Source of the DNA: Candidatus Dormiibacterota bacterium
Lineage (GTDB): Bacteria > Chloroflexota > Dormibacteria > Dormibacterales > Dormibacteraceae
DNA length: 64,000 bases
Reading direction: 5' to 3'
NCBI GenBank assembly: GCA_003169845.1
Contig: PNAG01000019.1
Location: 9,069-73,068 of the forward strand
Shown here one piece after another: positions 16,711 through 25,045 of the stretch. A program made the position numbers and the translations under genes. The notes below the pieces were generated by a model. The model was not told the origin of the DNA. It did no database searches and saw only the letters and a list, made by a program, of their open reading frames with translations. Every line of letters begins with the position of its first letter. Within the stretch, counting starts at the first letter, position 1.

Positions 16711-17412
16711 CTAGCGCCTTACGCAGGTATAAGCGGCGAATACCTTCGAATCATCGGAGGTTGCACTCTGAATCTCGAACCCCGCCCTTTCCAGCATCGG
16801 TTCTATTAACCAGGTGAAGGTGCTGTGCTCATCTCGCAGATGGGTTTCCAGTTCGCTGCGCGTCCATCCAGATTCAGGCCGGATAGGGGCTGCCTTGATC
16901 CATGCTTCAACCACCCGCTCGCTTTCCTCCGGTTCGAAGGAGAAGATCAGGTCACGCAGGATGAGGCTGCCTCCGGGTCTCAGGAGCCTCGCAACCCGCC
17001 GAAGGGCTATCGCCTTCCAGAAGTCCGGCAAATGATGCAACGCATTCCTCGTATAGACAAAGTCAGCCTGTTCGCCTGCGTGTTCGTACGATAAGAAGCC
17101 GGCACAGACAACTTCGAGCCTCGTCGCGTGGCGTTGTAGTGCCTTTGCCCGCACGACGTCCAGCATCGCGGCGGACACGTCTACCGCGACGACTCGCTGG
17201 CAAACCTCGGCGGCCGCGAGGGAGAGTTCACCGGTCCCAGCGCCGAGGTCCACTAGCGTACTGGCGGGACCAAGTCCGAGATCGCGCAGGATTGCCAAGT
17301 CCGCCGTTGGGTCGAAGCGAGCCTTGCGGTCGTAGCCGTGCACGTAGCGCGTGTCGAGGTGCTCGGCGCCCGCGTGCTTGAGCTCGTCAATGAACCAAGA
17401 TCGTCGCTCCAC
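16711..17412 (-). CDS. Class I SAM-dependent methyltransferase
   Basis: 233 residues from GTG 17412. The SAM-binding motif I is LVDLGAGTGELSLAAA, followed by motif II (VVAVDVSAAML), the acidic loop and motif III (ALHHLPDFWKAIALRRVARLLRPGG), all in the Methyltransf_11/25 order. The GTG was chosen because a -10-like TAAGAT lies 8 nt upstream and the frame beyond it overlaps the divergent acetyltransferase gene. Substrate is unknown; the HHLPDFWK element resembles small-molecule or quinone methyltransferases. Confidence 0.82.
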   Translation of the reverse strand: MERRSWFIDELKHAGAEHLDTRYVHGYDRKARFDPTADLAILRDLGLGPASTLVDLGAGTGELSLAAAEVCQRVVAVDVSAAMLDVVRAKALQRHATRLEVVCAGFLSYEHAGEQADFVYTRNALHHLPDFWKAIALRRVARLLRPGGSLILRDLIFSFEPEESERVVEAWIKAAPIRPESGWTRSELETHLRDEHSTFTWLIEPMLERAGFEIQSATSDDSKVFAAYTCVRR

Positions 17413-17581
17413 AAGTGCCGATCTTAAACACACGCAACTAGGTGGGAATCGCAACGGTTTCGGCATTCGTCGCGGACAGACCGCCGACGGCATGGAAACC
17501 GCCGTGGTCTGCCTGCTAGCGGCTGGCCTTCTCGCATCCTGCGCCTCTGCTGCCTGCGCAAGGCTCAAGCCTCCCTTAGTT

Positions 17582-17587
17582 GATAAT
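17582..17587 (+). promoter_or_regulatory. -10 box of the GNAT gene (leaderless)
   Basis: GATAAT ends 6 nt before the ATG at 17594, with no ribosome site between. The spacing equals that of both AbrB genes. Confidence 0.55.
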
Positions 17588-17593
17588 GCCGCG

Positions 17594-18169
17594 ATGGCAG
17601 AGAACGACAGCTTCGATCCGCTAGTGCTGCCACGCCTCACGGCAGAGGATCTCGTGCTGCGTGGTTTTCAAGACGACGACCTTGACCTGATTCACGAGGT
17701 CTCCACTGATCCGCTCATTCCGCTAATCACGACTGTGCCCGCCGATTTCTCGGAGCAGGCCGGGCTTGCCTTCATACAGCGCCAGCGGGATCGGTTGACG
17801 TCCAGGGAGGGCTATGCGTTCGTTATCGCGAACGCATCGGACGATCATCCATTAGGAGCTATCGGCGTTTGGATTCGCGACATTGCTCGCGGCCGGGCGT
17901 CGGTCGGCTACTGGCTACGGTCATCTGCCCGCGGTCGAGGTGCCATGACGGTGGCTCTCTTAGCTGCGTCAGAGTGGGCGTTTGAGACCTTAGGGATCGT
18001 TCGCCTGGAGTTGTATGTCGAAGAGTGGAACGGTGCCTCCTGGCGGACTGCCGAGAAGGCCGGGTTCATCCGCGAGGGATTGCTCCGCAACTGGGAACGC
18101 ATCGGAGGCGAATGGAAGGCTATGTACGTGTATTCAAAGATCCTGGCGGTTGGCTTAGGGCCGATCTAG
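17594..18169 (+). CDS. GNAT family N-acetyltransferase (RimJ/RimL type)
   Basis: 191 residues from ATG 17594. Acetyltransf_3-type pattern: LRGFQDDDLDLIHEVSTDP at the start, GYAFVIANASDDHPLGAIGVW, the CoA pyrophosphate loop SSARGRGAMTVAL (Q/RxxGxG/A), and NGASWRTAEKAGFIREGLLRN typical of ribosomal-protein or aminoglycoside acetyltransferases. Acetyl acceptor unknown. It is divergent from the methyltransferase with a short shared promoter region. A longer upstream frame to 17351 is rejected because the ATG sits right behind a -10 box. Confidence 0.85.
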   Translation: MAENDSFDPLVLPRLTAEDLVLRGFQDDDLDLIHEVSTDPLIPLITTVPADFSEQAGLAFIQRQRDRLTSREGYAFVIANASDDHPLGAIGVWIRDIARGRASVGYWLRSSARGRGAMTVALLAASEWAFETLGIVRLELYVEEWNGASWRTAEKAGFIREGLLRNWERIGGEWKAMYVYSKILAVGLGPI

Positions 18170-18207
18170 CAAAGGGTCAAACCAAGCCAATGGTTTGGGC
18201 AACCGTT

Positions 18208-18235
18208 GCTATCGATAAGCGTCGGCTATCGCCAC
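18208..18235. repeat. Dispersed palindrome, copy after the GNAT gene
   Basis: GCTATCGATAAGCGTCGGCTATCGCC: perfect left arm, partly conserved right side. It lies 40 bp after the GNAT stop and 235 bp before the end of the convergent PBP gene. Confidence 0.55.
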
Positions 18236-18469
18236 CAGCTCGCATATTGTCATCGGCGCTGTAGAGGTGGGCTCAGATGCTTCGTTTACGCTATCCCGAA
18301 GGGGTAAGTCCACGCAGGTAGTTCAAGTCATTGTCTGATAGGCGCTTTGGAATGTGCCAATACATGAATCCCGGCCATGCCGACTCTAGCCGCGATGCAG
18401 GTCCGGGCCCGGCGCTCGTCATGCGTCCGCACATGGCTGCCATCGCTACCGAACACTCGGTCAGAACCC

Positions 18470-20665
18470 CTAACGGGCGCGACCGGAGACGATGCCTTGC
18501 GGCGGCGGGGTGGGCTGGTAGGGCGAAGTTCCGGGCAGGAACCACTGCAACTTCCCCGCCACATAAAGCTGGGTCAGCCCGGCGGGCTCCGCGAACCACT
18601 CATCGCCGGGCCGCTTCAGATCCTGGCTCAGCGCCCACTCCATGAAGTTGTGCCACACTGGCGCGGCAATCACGCTCGCCTCCAAGTACTGCGCCATGGG
18701 ACTGAAATCGGCATTTCCCATCCAGAAGGCGGTGGCGATCGCCGGCGTGTAACCCACCGTCCATCCGTCGCGATAGTCCTCCGTCGTACCGGTCTTGGAG
18801 GCGACCTTGTGATCGGGCAGCGTGAGGTTAGAACCGCGGCCGAAGACCAGCGCCCGGTTGCTGTCGTCGGACATCATCTGCTCCACGATGTAGGCGACCC
18901 GCGGGTCGATCACCTGCTTGGCGCCTGCGTTGGGGTCGAGCTTGTAGACGGGCTTTCCATCGGCGGTCGTGATTGACAGCAGCGAGGTCGGCGGGTGAAG
19001 GACCCCCTGGGCGGCCAGCACGGAGGCTCCCGTCGCCATCTGCAGCGGCGTCTCGCCCCAGCCGCCGAGCGTCAGCGACGCGCCGTAGCTGGAGAGCGGG
19101 TCGTTGTTGGTGAATCGCGTGCAGGCCGGCGGGTCGGCGCAGTGCCAGGGCGGAGCTCCCATCGCGCGGGCCATCTGGGCGACGTCCGCGGGACCGTTGG
19201 GCAAGCCCAGCTCGACGCGCACGGCGGGGATGTTGAAAGAGTTGAGGAAGCACGCCTGCAGCTGGCAGGTGCCATGCAGTCTGCCGTCGTAGTTTTTCGG
19301 CGTGTAGAGGGGCTGACCCGGTCCCTGAGAGATCGAGACCGGCGAGTCGGGGATGCGCGAGACCATGGTGAACTTGCCGCTCGCTATAGCCTCCGTGTAG
19401 GTGTAGATCTTCATCGATGAGCCGGGGTTGCGGGGCGGCCACACGGCGAAGTTGTACTGCCCCCCATACGCACTGGGATTCGCCGAGCCGACCATCGCGA
19501 GGATGGCGCCTGAGTGGGGGTCGATCGCGACCATCGCTCCCTGGTGAACGTTCCCCCAGGCGTAGCGGCTCACCTGGGCCTGGATCAGCTGCTGCGCCTC
19601 TTGCGTCATGCCCCAGTCAAGGGTGGTGACGACCCGAAGGCCGCCGCCATAGGTCACCGCGGTTCCATACCGCGACACGAGCTCACTCGTGACGTAGCTC
19701 ACGAAGCCGGGGGCAAGGATCGTGTTCTGGGGCATGAAGATGTGGTTGGGCTGGCTCAGGTCCTCGGCCGATGCTGTGGTCGCCTGCGCGGGGCTGACCA
19801 CCTTGGCGTGCACCATCGCATCCAGCACCTGCCCCTGCCGCGCCTTGGCGTATTGCGCGTCGACGAACGGGTTGGCGTACGTGGGATCGCGCAACAGGCC
19901 TGCCAGCATCGCGGCCTGGGCGAGGTCCAGCTTGGCGGGGGTTGTATGAAAGTAGATCTGGGCCGCGGCGGCGGCGCCGTAAGCGTCGTTGCCGAAAAAG
20001 ACCCTGTTGAGGTACATCTCCAGGATCTGCTGCTTGGTGTAGGTGCGCTCCACGTCAAGAGCGAGGAGCGCCTCTTCGATTTTGCGGCTGAACGTCGGCT
20101 GGCTTCCGACCAGCGTGATCTTGACCAGCTGTTGCGTGATCGTGGACGCACCCTCCACAGCCACACCCGCCCGCAGGTCGATCTCAGCCGCTCGCAGGAT
20201 GGCGCCAGGGTCGATTCCAGGCTCTGAGTAGAAATTGTGATCCTCGATCGCGACCGCGGCCATCGGAAGGTAAGTGCCCATGGCGGCCAGCGGCTCGAAG
20301 TACTGCTGGTGACCCGCGGGATGAAGGTCCGCGAGGATCGTCGTCCCGTCTGATGCGTAGATCACCGTGTCTTCCGCGATCGGCAGGGAAGCGATGAGGT
20401 GGACGTCGGGCAAGCCGTTGATGTAAGCGGTGAACCCCGGCGAGGTGCCGAGGTATGTGGCCCCTAAAAGCACCGCGATGGCGGCGATCTTGGCCAGGGC
20501 GGGCACCACCCAGAGGTCGGCCAGCAGTGATGGATTCCAGGGCCCTCGCTTCCTGTAGATGCTGGCTCGCAGCAGCCGGCCGTTGTCGCCCCTGGGCCTG
20601 GTCAGATCGCGGCGGTTGCCGCGACGTAGGGCCGCCGTCATCGATGGACGCTCGATCTTATGCAT
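18470..20665 (-). CDS. Class A penicillin-binding protein (PBP1A/1C-like, transglycosylase-transpeptidase)
   Basis: 731 residues from ATG 20665. Residues 55-75 form the membrane anchor. The GT51 transglycosylase domain has the catalytic-Glu motif EDHNFYSEPG at 141-150 and EGASTITQQLVK. The transpeptidase domain has SSMK (SxxK), SFN (SxN) and SKTGTT (KTG), followed by DGWTVGYTP and WMGNAD. It polymerises and crosslinks peptidoglycan at the outer face of the membrane. The ATG overlaps by 8 bp the stop of an upstream membrane/HTH gene, suggesting an operon. A longer 792-residue frame is rejected because it runs back into that gene. Confidence 0.9.
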   Translation of the reverse strand: MHKIERPSMTAALRRGNRRDLTRPRGDNGRLLRASIYRKRGPWNPSLLADLWVVPALAKIAAIAVLLGATYLGTSPGFTAYINGLPDVHLIASLPIAEDTVIYASDGTTILADLHPAGHQQYFEPLAAMGTYLPMAAVAIEDHNFYSEPGIDPGAILRAAEIDLRAGVAVEGASTITQQLVKITLVGSQPTFSRKIEEALLALDVERTYTKQQILEMYLNRVFFGNDAYGAAAAAQIYFHTTPAKLDLAQAAMLAGLLRDPTYANPFVDAQYAKARQGQVLDAMVHAKVVSPAQATTASAEDLSQPNHIFMPQNTILAPGFVSYVTSELVSRYGTAVTYGGGLRVVTTLDWGMTQEAQQLIQAQVSRYAWGNVHQGAMVAIDPHSGAILAMVGSANPSAYGGQYNFAVWPPRNPGSSMKIYTYTEAIASGKFTMVSRIPDSPVSISQGPGQPLYTPKNYDGRLHGTCQLQACFLNSFNIPAVRVELGLPNGPADVAQMARAMGAPPWHCADPPACTRFTNNDPLSSYGASLTLGGWGETPLQMATGASVLAAQGVLHPPTSLLSITTADGKPVYKLDPNAGAKQVIDPRVAYIVEQMMSDDSNRALVFGRGSNLTLPDHKVASKTGTTEDYRDGWTVGYTPAIATAFWMGNADFSPMAQYLEASVIAAPVWHNFMEWALSQDLKRPGDEWFAEPAGLTQLYVAGKLQWFLPGTSPYQPTPPPQGIVSGRAR

Positions 20666-21431
20666 GCCGCCTCTGCCCGGAGTGCGTTTCCCGCAAGACG
20701 GCCAGGTCGCCGGAGCTGAAACGAAGCCGTGTGCCCGCGCGGTGAGAGCGCAGCCGGCCCGCACGTGCCCACCGGTACACGGTGGCCTGCGAAACCCCAA
20801 GGTACATTGCCGCGGCGTGCGCGTCGACGAGCGCAGCCGGCGCAACAATAGGTGCTGGGTGGATCTTGGTGCGCGGTCTTACTATCGGGCCGGGTTTCAC
20901 GACCCACCAGCGGTAGAGGTGAGCGCGAGGCTTGAGTGCGGAGCGAAAGACTGAGCCAGCGCGCGCAGCGACTACAACCCAACCAACTCCCGCGAATCCC
21001 ACAGTCACAAGGGCTACCCCGGGCTCGTGCAAGGTCACCCAACGGATCGCCGGCCCCAGCCATGAATCGAGGGACTGCCCGCCGACCTCGACTGCTGCGC
21101 GCACAACCGCCATGCTCAGCTCAATCGACCGGCTGGTCCGGACGCTGGCGAGCGCGGCCAGGCAAAGCAACACAAATGCCACCCAGAGCAGCACATCGAT
21201 TCCGGCTGGGAGGCGGCGGACGCCCGGCAGCATTCGCCGTAGGGGCGTGATGCTCAGCAGCACCAGAAGGCCGGCCAGGCAAGCGATCGGCAGCCTGAGG
21301 TTGCCCATGCCTACGCGACCTGAGCCTCCGCGCTCTCCCTGCCCCGAGCCTGCGACAACCCTTTTTCCCTTGGACCGGCGTTTGTTGAAGCCCCACCGAT
21401 CAACGGCTGATCGCGACTTCATTTTTGGCAC
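20658..21431 (-). CDS. Membrane protein with C-terminal excisionase-type HTH
   Basis: 257 residues. Three or four hydrophobic segments (about 45-65, 78-100, 130-150) are followed by a C-terminal HTH_17/MerR-like domain: AAAMYLGVSQATVYRWARAGRLRSHRAGTRLRFSSGDLAVL. The domain order is odd: a DNA-binding domain after membrane segments suggests a membrane-bound regulator. The GTG at 21431 is used; ATG 21422 is an alternative. It overlaps the PBP gene by 8 bp and may control cell-wall synthesis; that is inference from position only. Confidence 0.6.
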   Translation of the reverse strand: MPKMKSRSAVDRWGFNKRRSKGKRVVAGSGQGERGGSGRVGMGNLRLPIACLAGLLVLLSITPLRRMLPGVRRLPAGIDVLLWVAFVLLCLAALASVRTSRSIELSMAVVRAAVEVGGQSLDSWLGPAIRWVTLHEPGVALVTVGFAGVGWVVVAARAGSVFRSALKPRAHLYRWWVVKPGPIVRPRTKIHPAPIVAPAALVDAHAAAMYLGVSQATVYRWARAGRLRSHRAGTRLRFSSGDLAVLRETHSGQRRHA

Positions 21432-21458
21432 CCGCTGGTAACAAACTCAGTAATACTG

Positions 21459-21839
21459 GTGGGGGAGAAACGGCTGCCTGGCCTACTTCACCTCGGCGGC
21501 GGACATGGTCTCCAACCTCCAGTCCGCACACCTCGCCGGCAGCGCTCTCTACAACTCCGCACCTACCTCAAGCCCTCCGTCCTGGTCATCGATGAGCTCG
21601 GCTACCTGCCCCTCGACCAGTCGTCGGCGAACTGGATCTTTCAGGTCGTCAGCCGGCGCTACGAGAAGAACTCACCGATAGTACTGACTTCCAACCGCGG
21701 CTTCTCCGATTGGAGCCAGGTCGTCGCCACCGCCATCGTCGACCGCCTCATCGACAATGCCATCGTCATCAATATCCACGGTCGCAGCTACCGCATGCGC
21801 GCTCACCAAGACTCAACCAACGGCAAAAACGGGCGCTGA
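21459..21839 (+). pseudogene. istB: IS21 family helper ATPase IstB, truncated and frameshifted
   Basis: The C-terminal half of IstB is clear (LRTYLKPSVLVIDELGYLPLD with the Walker B/DELGY element, then SPIVLTSNRGFSDW and DRLIDNAIVINIHGRSYRM). Upstream, AYFTSAADMVSNLQSAHLAG is in another frame, so a frameshift occurs near 21540-21550. The P-loop part and the istA transposase are missing. This is a remnant of an IS21 element left beside the PBP operon. Confidence 0.8.
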
Positions 21840-22239
21840 TGACGAACTCTCAGATAAACGACGCGACAGGAAACCCTACAACGCCCGGAACGGATGAGCC
21901 GAGTGTCCCAGGACATGCCCAGAAGGGGGTGGTGCTAGAGTCCGCTCAACCGCCGACGACCTGACGAAAAATCGTGATCGGGTCTGGCGAAGTTTCGTGA
22001 GCGCCAACAGGAAGTCGCCCGCACTCAGTTTGGAATCTGTGGGGCGCTGGCTCGGTAGGCAACCAGGCGCTGACGGGCATACCCGTGGGCATGGGGCGGT
22101 GGTCCACGCAGAGATCTGGCCGAGCCTCAATGCCACTTCTTACCAAACGGGCTTAGTGAAGGACCAGGCCGGACATTGGCGTACTTGCACCGTTCGTGGG
22201 AATGCCAGTGTAGCGTGGTGTGCTACAGTGTGTGCAACT
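21840..22239. other. 400-bp gap after the istB remnant
   Basis: No family-level coding sequence recognised. An open frame from 21997 runs into the antitoxin gene but its first 80 residues are not protein-like. A GTG-rich stretch near 22210-22240 precedes the antitoxin start. No inverted repeat typical of IS21 ends was identified with confidence. Confidence 0.5.
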
Positions 22240-22665
22240 GTGGCACAGCGATCGGCAAAGCAGCATGTGACCTTGCGGCTCCAGTCGACCCTCAAGGAGG
22301 CCCTGCATCGTCAAGCGACGAAAGAGGGGCTAAGCCAAACAGGCCTGGCCGAGCGCTACTTGGAGGAAGCGGTTCGTGTCGCCGAGCATCCCGGCATCGT
22401 GTTCCGCGGGGGACCCGCCGGGCGTCGAGCTGCGGTGGTTGGCGGCCCCGATGTCTGGGAGATCGTAGAAACTTTTCTAGCTGAAAAGCGCAACGCTAGC
22501 GCAGTCGCTCGCTACCTGAATTTACCGAACGGTCTGGTCAGGGCTGCGGTTGACTACTACGCCGATCATATGGACGAGATCGACGTTTGGATCCAACGCA
22601 ATCAGCTTCTCGCCGACGAAGCCGAAAGCGCGGCCCGCCGACGACGACGAGTTGCCGGCGGTTGA
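22240..22665 (+). CDS. RHH-DUF433-like antitoxin
   Basis: About 141 residues from GTG 22240. The N-terminus is a ribbon-helix-helix-like stretch (AKQHVTLRLQSTLKEALHRQATKEGLSQTGLAERYLEEA), and the C-terminal half resembles DUF433 (GPDVWEIVETFLAEKR, LNLPNGLVRAAVDYYADHMDEID). DUF433 proteins are the antitoxin partners of DUF5615 PIN-like toxins, and one follows immediately with a 4-bp overlap (TTGA). An earlier start (GTG 22228) is possible; no ribosome site distinguishes them. Confidence 0.7.
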   Translation: MAQRSAKQHVTLRLQSTLKEALHRQATKEGLSQTGLAERYLEEAVRVAEHPGIVFRGGPAGRRAAVVGGPDVWEIVETFLAEKRNASAVARYLNLPNGLVRAAVDYYADHMDEIDVWIQRNQLLADEAESAARRRRRVAGG

Positions 22666-23021
22666 GACTGCTCCTCGACGAGCATTTCTCGACTGCGATT
22701 GCGGAGCAACTCAGGAAGCGCGGACACGATGTGATAGCCGCGGCTGCCCTTGCGGAGCTGAGGCATCGGGACGACGCTGAGGTTTTGGTCTGGGCGACAG
22801 CTCAACGTCGCGTGGTCGTGACCGAGGATGCCGCAGACTACCTCGTACTACACGAACAATATCTGTCGCGGGGACTTCGCCACGGGGGCATCGTGCTCAC
22901 AAGTGCACGACGGTTCCCTCGCAGTCGCGCTGGGATCGGCCGACTCGTGAGGGCCCTCGACGGCCTTCTGAGGAGCCGATCGGCTAACGATTCGCTAGTG
23001 GCTGATGTTCTGTGGTTGTAG
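22662..23021 (+). CDS. DUF5615 PIN-like toxin
   Basis: 119 residues from a TTG that overlaps the antitoxin stop. The DUF5615/Mut7-C-like PIN pattern is complete: RLLLDEHFS (first acidic residues), RGHDVIAAAALAELRHRDDAEVLVWATAQRRVVVTEDAADY (the H...D...D cluster) and GGIVLTSARRFPRS. These proteins are predicted RNases acting on tRNA or mRNA. With its antitoxin this forms an apparently intact type II module. The ORF appears as an N-terminally extended frame upstream, but the conserved first strand begins at the TTG. Confidence 0.75.
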   Translation: MRLLLDEHFSTAIAEQLRKRGHDVIAAAALAELRHRDDAEVLVWATAQRRVVVTEDAADYLVLHEQYLSRGLRHGGIVLTSARRFPRSRAGIGRLVRALDGLLRSRSANDSLVADVLWL

Positions 23022-23066
23022 CCGCTGTCCCGAGACTTGAATCTGAACCAAGCTGAGCCAAAGTCA

Positions 23067-23267
23067 ATGACCCTTCGGCTAACTGATGAGCAGGCGGCGG
23101 ACCTAGAGGCGATCGCTCGCGTTGAAAACGTCCCTATTGCAGAGGAGGTACGTATCGCCCTCGCTGATCACATAGCGAATAGGCGTCGTGATCGTGCTTT
23201 CCAGACTCGATTGAAGGCGTCCATCAAGCGCAACCAGGAGATTCTCGACCGGCTGGCCTCCACCTAA
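23067..23267 (+). CDS. Ribbon-helix-helix antitoxin-like protein, solitary
   Basis: 66 residues from ATG 23067. MTLRLTDEQAADLEAIARVENVPIAEEVRIALADHI is a classic CopG/ParD-type RHH with a basic tail. It follows the DUF5615 gene by 45 bp. No toxin gene follows: the next 100 bp are non-coding and contain a dispersed palindrome, then a DUF4160/DUF2442 remnant on the other strand. It is probably an orphan antitoxin. Confidence 0.65.
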   Translation: MTLRLTDEQAADLEAIARVENVPIAEEVRIALADHIANRRRDRAFQTRLKASIKRNQEILDRLAST

Positions 23268-23329
23268 GGTTTTGCCTGGAAGCAAACTTAGCCTCACTCA
23301 GCACGTCTGCGAGAGAAACCCGAGAGATT

Positions 23330-23347
23330 GCTACCGATAAAGGTGGC
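23330..23347. repeat. Dispersed palindrome, half copy
   Basis: GCTACCGATAAAGGTGGC: only the left arm GCTACCGATAA is conserved. It lies between the solitary RHH gene and the DUF4160/DUF2442 remnant. Confidence 0.45.
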
Positions 23348-23374
23348 ACGACGCCGACCACGCAGCCGTGAACT

Positions 23375-23498
23375 TTAGGCCGCGATTAGGGGGTTCTTTC
23401 GAGCCTTGAGATAGAGCGTCTCCGGTGGGGCGCTGCGTGGCTACTTCATCCCAATACATGTAGATCGCCATTCCCCGGAAGTAGCTGATCCGCGGCAC
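23375..23498 (-). pseudogene. DUF4160-DUF2442 deletion remnant
   Basis: From a GTG at 23498 the minus strand reads the start of a DUF4160 protein (PRISYFRGMAIYMYWDE). After about 20 residues it joins, in a different frame, the last 17 residues of a DUF2442 protein (PPETLYLKARKNPLIAA). An internal deletion evidently removed the end of DUF4160 and most of DUF2442. These two families form a conserved two-gene module; the better-preserved DUF2442 copy is at 8869-9097. Confidence 0.65.
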
Positions 23499-23553
23499 GC
23501 GCCGATGTCAGCTCTCAGCCACTTTTGGCTTGGTCCAGGGCAGCGTGGATACT

Positions 23554-23576
23554 GTCGCTAAGAGATAGCTATCAGC
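23554..23576. repeat. Dispersed palindrome, AAGAGATAGC subtype
   Basis: GTCGCTAAGAGATAGCTATCAGC, about 50 bp upstream of the VOC protein gene. The same subtype occurs at 16622 and 62602. Confidence 0.45.
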
Positions 23577-23627
23577 ATCTGATCCCTGGGCCTGCGATCT
23601 GGATACGACCCTAAACTGAGCTGGACC

Positions 23628-23987
23628 ATGCTTTCATCCATTCTTAACGTCACATTTGATTGCCACAATCCTCGCGTCGTCTCGACGTTCTGGTGTGCCG
23701 TTACGGGCTACTCCTTGGAAGAAGTCAAGACGCCTGGCAACGACTATTGGGTCGCGAGCGCGCCCGAGGACATATGGCCTCGGCTGGTTTTCGTGAGCGT
23801 GTCTGAGAACAAGGTGGTTAAGAACCGCGTGCACTTGGATCTTATGCCTGTCGAGCGAGATCAGGAGGCAGAGCTCAACAGGCTACTAGGCCTCGGAGCA
23901 ACGATCGTTGACGACCGACGGACGTTGAGCCCAGGCGGTTGGGTCGTGCTAGCCGACCCAGAGGGGAACGAATTTTGCCTGGAGTAG
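23628..23987 (+). CDS. VOC superfamily (glyoxalase-like) protein
   Basis: 119 residues. Glyoxalase_6 pattern: ILNVTFDCHNPRVVSTFWCAVTGYS at the start, WPRLVFVSVSENKVVKNRVHLDL in the middle (HLDL being the second-module metal ligand region) and VLADPEGNEFCLE at the end. VOC proteins are metal-dependent lyases, dioxygenases or antibiotic-binding resistance proteins; which is not visible. The start is ATG 23628. Confidence 0.85.
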   Translation: MLSSILNVTFDCHNPRVVSTFWCAVTGYSLEEVKTPGNDYWVASAPEDIWPRLVFVSVSENKVVKNRVHLDLMPVERDQEAELNRLLGLGATIVDDRRTLSPGGWVVLADPEGNEFCLE

Positions 23988-24067
23988 GACCGCCTTAAAT
24001 GACGGTCACGGCCTGGACGAGGCCACGCGTGCGCGGCCGAGCGGTCCATCAGCACTGCGCGGCTGTT

Positions 24068-24085
24068 GCTCCTGATAATGCCGCC
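24068..24085. repeat. Dispersed palindrome, left half only
   Basis: GCTCCTGATAATGCCGCC matches the left arm and centre of the 10683 copy. No right arm follows. It is the last copy before the 25-60 kb block, which has none. Confidence 0.4.
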
Positions 24086-24212
24086 CTATACGCAGCACTT
24101 CAGTGAGAGAGACAAGGTGAGGGGAGTGGGACTAGGTCGTGTGCAATGATCGACTCAGTCTCACAACAGCAGACCGGGCCGGCTAGGCGGTAGGTACGAA
24201 AGCCCTCCCGCT

Positions 24213-24413
24213 CTAGGTAGACGGCGGCCGCGAATCACTAGCACACCGTCTTGCCAGCAGATTGAATCGTGCGCGCGGTCGTAGTCCCGTGAGCTCCTGA
24301 AGTCGCTCCCGCGTAACCCGACCGACGAACAGGGGGACAAACTGCGGAACTTTTGAACCAGCAAGCTTTTGGAGGGATTCGCCTGCGACAAGGTCGATGG
24401 ACTCTTCGGACAC
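24213..24413 (-). CDS. Three-helix bundle dimerization domain protein (start uncertain)
   Basis: The minus strand from GTG 24413 encodes SEESIDLVAGESLQKL and KVPQFVPLFVGRVTRERL, the second and third helices of the three-helix bundle dimerization domain often fused to ArsC or standing alone in Chloroflexota and actinobacteria. The same frame continues upstream to about 24479 with family-like sequence (LKQVATEIENLKAEYGGV), but no ATG, GTG or TTG start was found there, so the real start may use a rare codon or the gene may be damaged. The same domain forms the N-terminus of the ArsC at 36914-37537. Confidence 0.5.
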   Translation of the reverse strand: MSEESIDLVAGESLQKLAGSKVPQFVPLFVGRVTRERLQELTGLRPRARFNLLARRCASDSRPPST

Positions 24414-24504
24414 GACGCCGCCGTACTCCGCCTTGAGGTTTTCTATCTCGGTTGCGACCTGCTTGAGAACGTTGGTGTCGAACGCAGCCGCCCTGACGTC
24501 TCCC

Positions 24505-24660
24505 TTAGCGTGCCGAGCGACCGCGAACGAAACCGAATAGCCAGAGTACGACCAGCACGATAATTGCCAGCCAGATCAGGTTGACCAGACCTCCGGTGGC
24601 GTGGAACAGCAGCCAGAGCACGAAGAGGATGACCGCAATAACCAACAACGCGTGGATCAT
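24505..24660 (-). CDS. DUF5670 / lmo0937-type small membrane protein
   Basis: A 51-residue protein with two hydrophobic helices separated by a Gly-rich turn: ALLVIAVILFVLWLLFHATG, then NLIWLAIIVLVVLWLFGF and a basic RGRSAR tail. AGGAGG lies 7 nt before the ATG at 24658-24660. These proteins are widespread, often sit with CsbD and other general-stress genes, as here (csbD-like gene 100 bp upstream), and have no known biochemical function. Confidence 0.75.
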   Translation of the reverse strand: MIHALLVIAVILFVLWLLFHATGGLVNLIWLAIIVLVVLWLFGFVRGRSAR

Positions 24661-24760
24661 CTCAGCACCTCCTGGATACTACGTGGGTTTCTCCAAACCA
24701 GCCGTCTCTGTTCGACTTGAGGATCGTTCACATGCCATAAAAGGTTCAGCAACATTGCTC

Positions 24761-24922
24761 CTATCGCTTTTTCTTGGGGTGCTCCACGTCGTAAGCAATG
24801 GACTTGGCAGCCTCTTTGACCCTGCCCACCTTCTGCCGGGCTTTGCCCTTGACCTGAAGACCCTTGTCGCCGGTGACCTTGCCCTTGATCTCCTCGGTTT
24901 TGCCTCTCATCCTGTCCTGCAT
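24761..24922 (-). CDS. CsbD family stress protein
   Basis: A 53-residue, highly charged, Lys/Gly-rich protein: RMRGKTEEIKGKVTGDKG, then KARQKVGRVKEAAKS and a basic tail. This is the CsbD pattern (GKxxxxKGKxxxxxG repeated). AAGGAG precedes the ATG by 6 nt. CsbD proteins are sigma-B or general-stress induced and of unknown mechanism. It is transcribed with the DUF5670 gene. Confidence 0.82.
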   Translation of the reverse strand: MQDRMRGKTEEIKGKVTGDKGLQVKGKARQKVGRVKEAAKSIAYDVEHPKKKR

Positions 24923-25045
24923 TCCAATCTCCTTGGGTTCACATCGGCTTTCAGAATCGGGCCTCAGCCCGACACAAGTGAGCGTCCGCTGGAGCGCATA
25001 AGAATTTCAGCAAAAACTCTTGTCACTCGCGCGCTTTCTCGACTC

